Assembly (NCBI GenBank): GCA_036839975.1
Contig: DAISVU010000013.1
Coordinates: forward strand, 1-41,512
Source of the DNA: RGIG7111 sp036839975
GTDB lineage: Bacteria > Bacillota > Clostridia > Peptostreptococcales > Anaerovoracaceae
Direction of reading: 5' to 3'
Length of the DNA stretch: 41,512 nucleotides
This document shows positions 40,001-41,512 of the stretch, piece after piece. A program made the position numbers and the translations under genes. The notes under the pieces are model-generated. The model was given only the letters and a program-made list of their open reading frames with translations, did not search any database and had not been told where the DNA came from. How positions within the stretch are numbered: the first letter of the stretch is position 1; every line of letters begins with the position of its first letter.

Positions 40001-41326
40001 TTATGTCGATGCTTCCTGAAGCTCGAGATCTATATCCTTTTTAGAGCCGCCTCTTAAAACCGTGTACGTCACAATATCTCCTGCACTATGAGCCTGTATT
40101 ACATTTTTCAGGATTGATATGCTTGTGATTTTCTGACCGTCTACCGCATAAACGACATCTCCTGTCTTGAATCCCGCTCGCTTTGCCTGAGTTCCTATTA
40201 TTTTTGCTATCGTAACAGTGCCTGTTTGCTCTTCCCAGTTATCCTCTGATCCGTCGGAACTTCCGCCATAGATGTCCTGCCGGCTTTCAGACAAGCTGTA
40301 CGCCATACCTGTAGCCGCCCTGCCGGATATCTTGCCGTTTTTAATGATCTCTTCAACGGCAGGCGCCACCTTGTTTACAGGTATAGCAAACCCGAGACCT
40401 TCCACATCTGAACCTGACGATTTTGCAACCACAACGCCTGCAAGCTGACCGTACTGGTTGAACAGTCCGCCGCCCGAGTTTCCGGGATTTACCGAAGCAT
40501 CTGTCTGTATCAATGACATATTCTGACCGCCTATCGTTATCTTTCTGGCAGTATCACTGATGATGCCGGCAGTTACTGTCCCGCCCAGAGAACCTAGAGG
40601 GTTTCCTATTACAACTGCCATATCTCCCACGCTCAACTGGCTGCTGTTTCCATAAGTCACCGCCTTCAGACCTCTTGCCTTTATTTTCAATACCGCAAGA
40701 TCTGTTTGTGAATCCTTGCCTACCAGCGTCGCTTCGTACCTCTTATTATTACTGAGAGTCACCGTTATCTTATTGGCTCCTTCAATAACGTGATTGTTAG
40801 TAACAATATAACCATTTGATTTTACTATCACACCTGAACCCGCACCTTCTTTTATATACTGCTGCATCCAGGAGTCAGTCGATGCGCTTTCGGTGTAGAT
40901 CTCAACTATCGAATCTTCGACTTTGCCGGCGATCTCCTTTACCGTCAGCTTGCTTCCTGTGGCGTCCTCAAGCTTATATCCTGCCGTCCTTGTTTTCGCA
41001 GAGTTGCTGTCTGAACTTGAACTGCCGTTAGATTCGAGCCCGTATGGGAAATATTTGTTGACAAGAAGCGATGAACCGAAGCCTGCTCCTCCTGCCGCAA
41101 CAATGAAGAATATCATCAACATCACAAGCGTCTTGCGCGGTATGCTTATCATTTTTCCGCTGCCGCCTCCTGTTTCATTCGAAGAATTGAAGCCCGGCCC
41201 GCCGCTGAAACCGCCGCCGTTGCCTGAATATTGATCATCCGCATATCCCGCATTTTCATATCCGTAACTGCTCCTTTCCTCGCTGTCTTTAAACTGCCCT
41301 CCATCGTTTTTATAATATTCATTCAT
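40001..41326 (-). CDS. htrA: HtrA/DegP-family serine protease with PDZ domain
   Basis: A 441-residue membrane-anchored protease. A long disordered Gly/Asn/Ser-rich cytoplasmic N-terminus (about 1-65) precedes a transmembrane helix (about 67-90). The trypsin-like domain has His in VTNNHVIEG (about 178), Asp in TDLAVLKI (about 210) and Ser in NPGNSGGGLFN (about 284). One PDZ domain follows (about 350-435; FKTGDVVYAVDGQKI). It degrades or refolds misfolded exported proteins. The ATG follows AAGGAGG at ideal spacing. A minus-strand TATAAT (41388-41393) is a possible -10 without a clear -35. Confidence 0.95.
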   Translation of the reverse strand: MNEYYKNDGGQFKDSEERSSYGYENAGYADDQYSGNGGGFSGGPGFNSSNETGGGSGKMISIPRKTLVMLMIFFIVAAGGAGFGSSLLVNKYFPYGLESNGSSSSDSNSAKTRTAGYKLEDATGSKLTVKEIAGKVEDSIVEIYTESASTDSWMQQYIKEGAGSGVIVKSNGYIVTNNHVIEGANKITVTLSNNKRYEATLVGKDSQTDLAVLKIKARGLKAVTYGNSSQLSVGDMAVVIGNPLGSLGGTVTAGIISDTARKITIGGQNMSLIQTDASVNPGNSGGGLFNQYGQLAGVVVAKSSGSDVEGLGFAIPVNKVAPAVEEIIKNGKISGRAATGMAYSLSESRQDIYGGSSDGSEDNWEEQTGTVTIAKIIGTQAKRAGFKTGDVVYAVDGQKITSISILKNVIQAHSAGDIVTYTVLRGGSKKDIDLELQEAST

Positions 41327-41512
41327 CAGGTACCTCCTTGTATCTCTCTATATGATTTTCTCCTTTAATTTCATCTTCCGTTAGTTATTATATACTATCC
41401 GCGCCTTAAAAAAACCTTTAGCTTAAAAAGCTTTTTGATATTGATTAAAATATGACGCCTTGTTTTTCATTATGATTATATATATATATTACACGATTTA
41501 TGTGGTACAATA

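Overview
The window looks like a chromosomal segment of an anaerobic, low-to-moderate-GC member of the Clostridia (Bacillota). The basis is the rplI-dnaB-DUF1858-dnaD replication cluster, a class B sortase, T-box leaders, a CIRCE-controlled small heat-shock gene, flavodiiron protein plus flavodoxin, and a four-subunit 2-oxoacid:ferredoxin oxidoreductase. A family such as Anaerovoracaceae would fit, but genus cannot be assigned from this sequence alone. No phage, transposon, insertion sequence or CRISPR array was seen.

Layout. 1-5.5 kb: gdpP-like c-di-AMP phosphodiesterase, rplI, dnaB, a DUF1858 protein and an unusual DnaD/DnaI-N fusion, all on +. 5.6-11.3 kb: flavodiiron-rubredoxin fusion (-), tRNA-Arg(CCU), a small acidic lipoprotein, a 7TM sensor-like protein without an output domain, a flavodoxin behind a double palindromic operator, and hsp20 behind CIRCE. 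11.4-13.3 kb: a decayed ABC exporter (ATPase and permease pseudogenes). 13.4-17.1 kb: a minus-strand run capA, deoxyinosine glycosylase, azlC, azlD, SDR. 17.4-24 kb: Na/Pi cotransporter, then a sulfur/redox module (thioredoxin, a Crp-type regulator, an 839-residue CoA-disulfide reductase/rhodanese/TusA/DsrE fusion and a His-tailed CsoR repressor). 24-34.7 kb: two T-box controlled units, trpB2 and a porCDAB-paaK-paaK-ACT operon. 34.7-41.5 kb: sortase B, cvpA, tadA, an Ig-like membrane protein, ispE, a GntR/FCD regulator and htrA.

The two most interesting systems are adjacent. (1) Sulfur/redox regulon: two near-identical palindromes of the form TGTGA-N5-TCACA lie upstream of trx-crp and of the CoA-disulfide reductase fusion. 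Each is exactly 21 nt from a -10-like hexamer, which places it near -41. The Crp-family protein encoded between them carries an R-E-x-x-x-R recognition helix, like the one with which E. coli CRP reads TGTGA. (2) Amino-acid salvage island: a standalone TrpB2 is under a tryptophan T-box (UGG specifier; UGGC bulge matching a G73 tRNA). Immediately after comes a 2-oxoacid:ferredoxin oxidoreductase with two tandem phenylacetate-CoA-ligase-type enzymes and a double-ACT protein, behind a second T-box (UGGU bulge, so an A73 tRNA; Ile AUC or Phe UUC fit better than Asp GAU). Because T-boxes switch genes on during amino-acid shortage, I infer that this oxidoreductase runs mainly in the reductive-carboxylation direction: exogenous branched or aryl acids to acyl-CoA, then 2-oxoacid, then amino acid.

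All protein functions are inferred by reading motifs; no database search was possible. Where a start codon was moved from the longest open frame, the reason is given in the entry.
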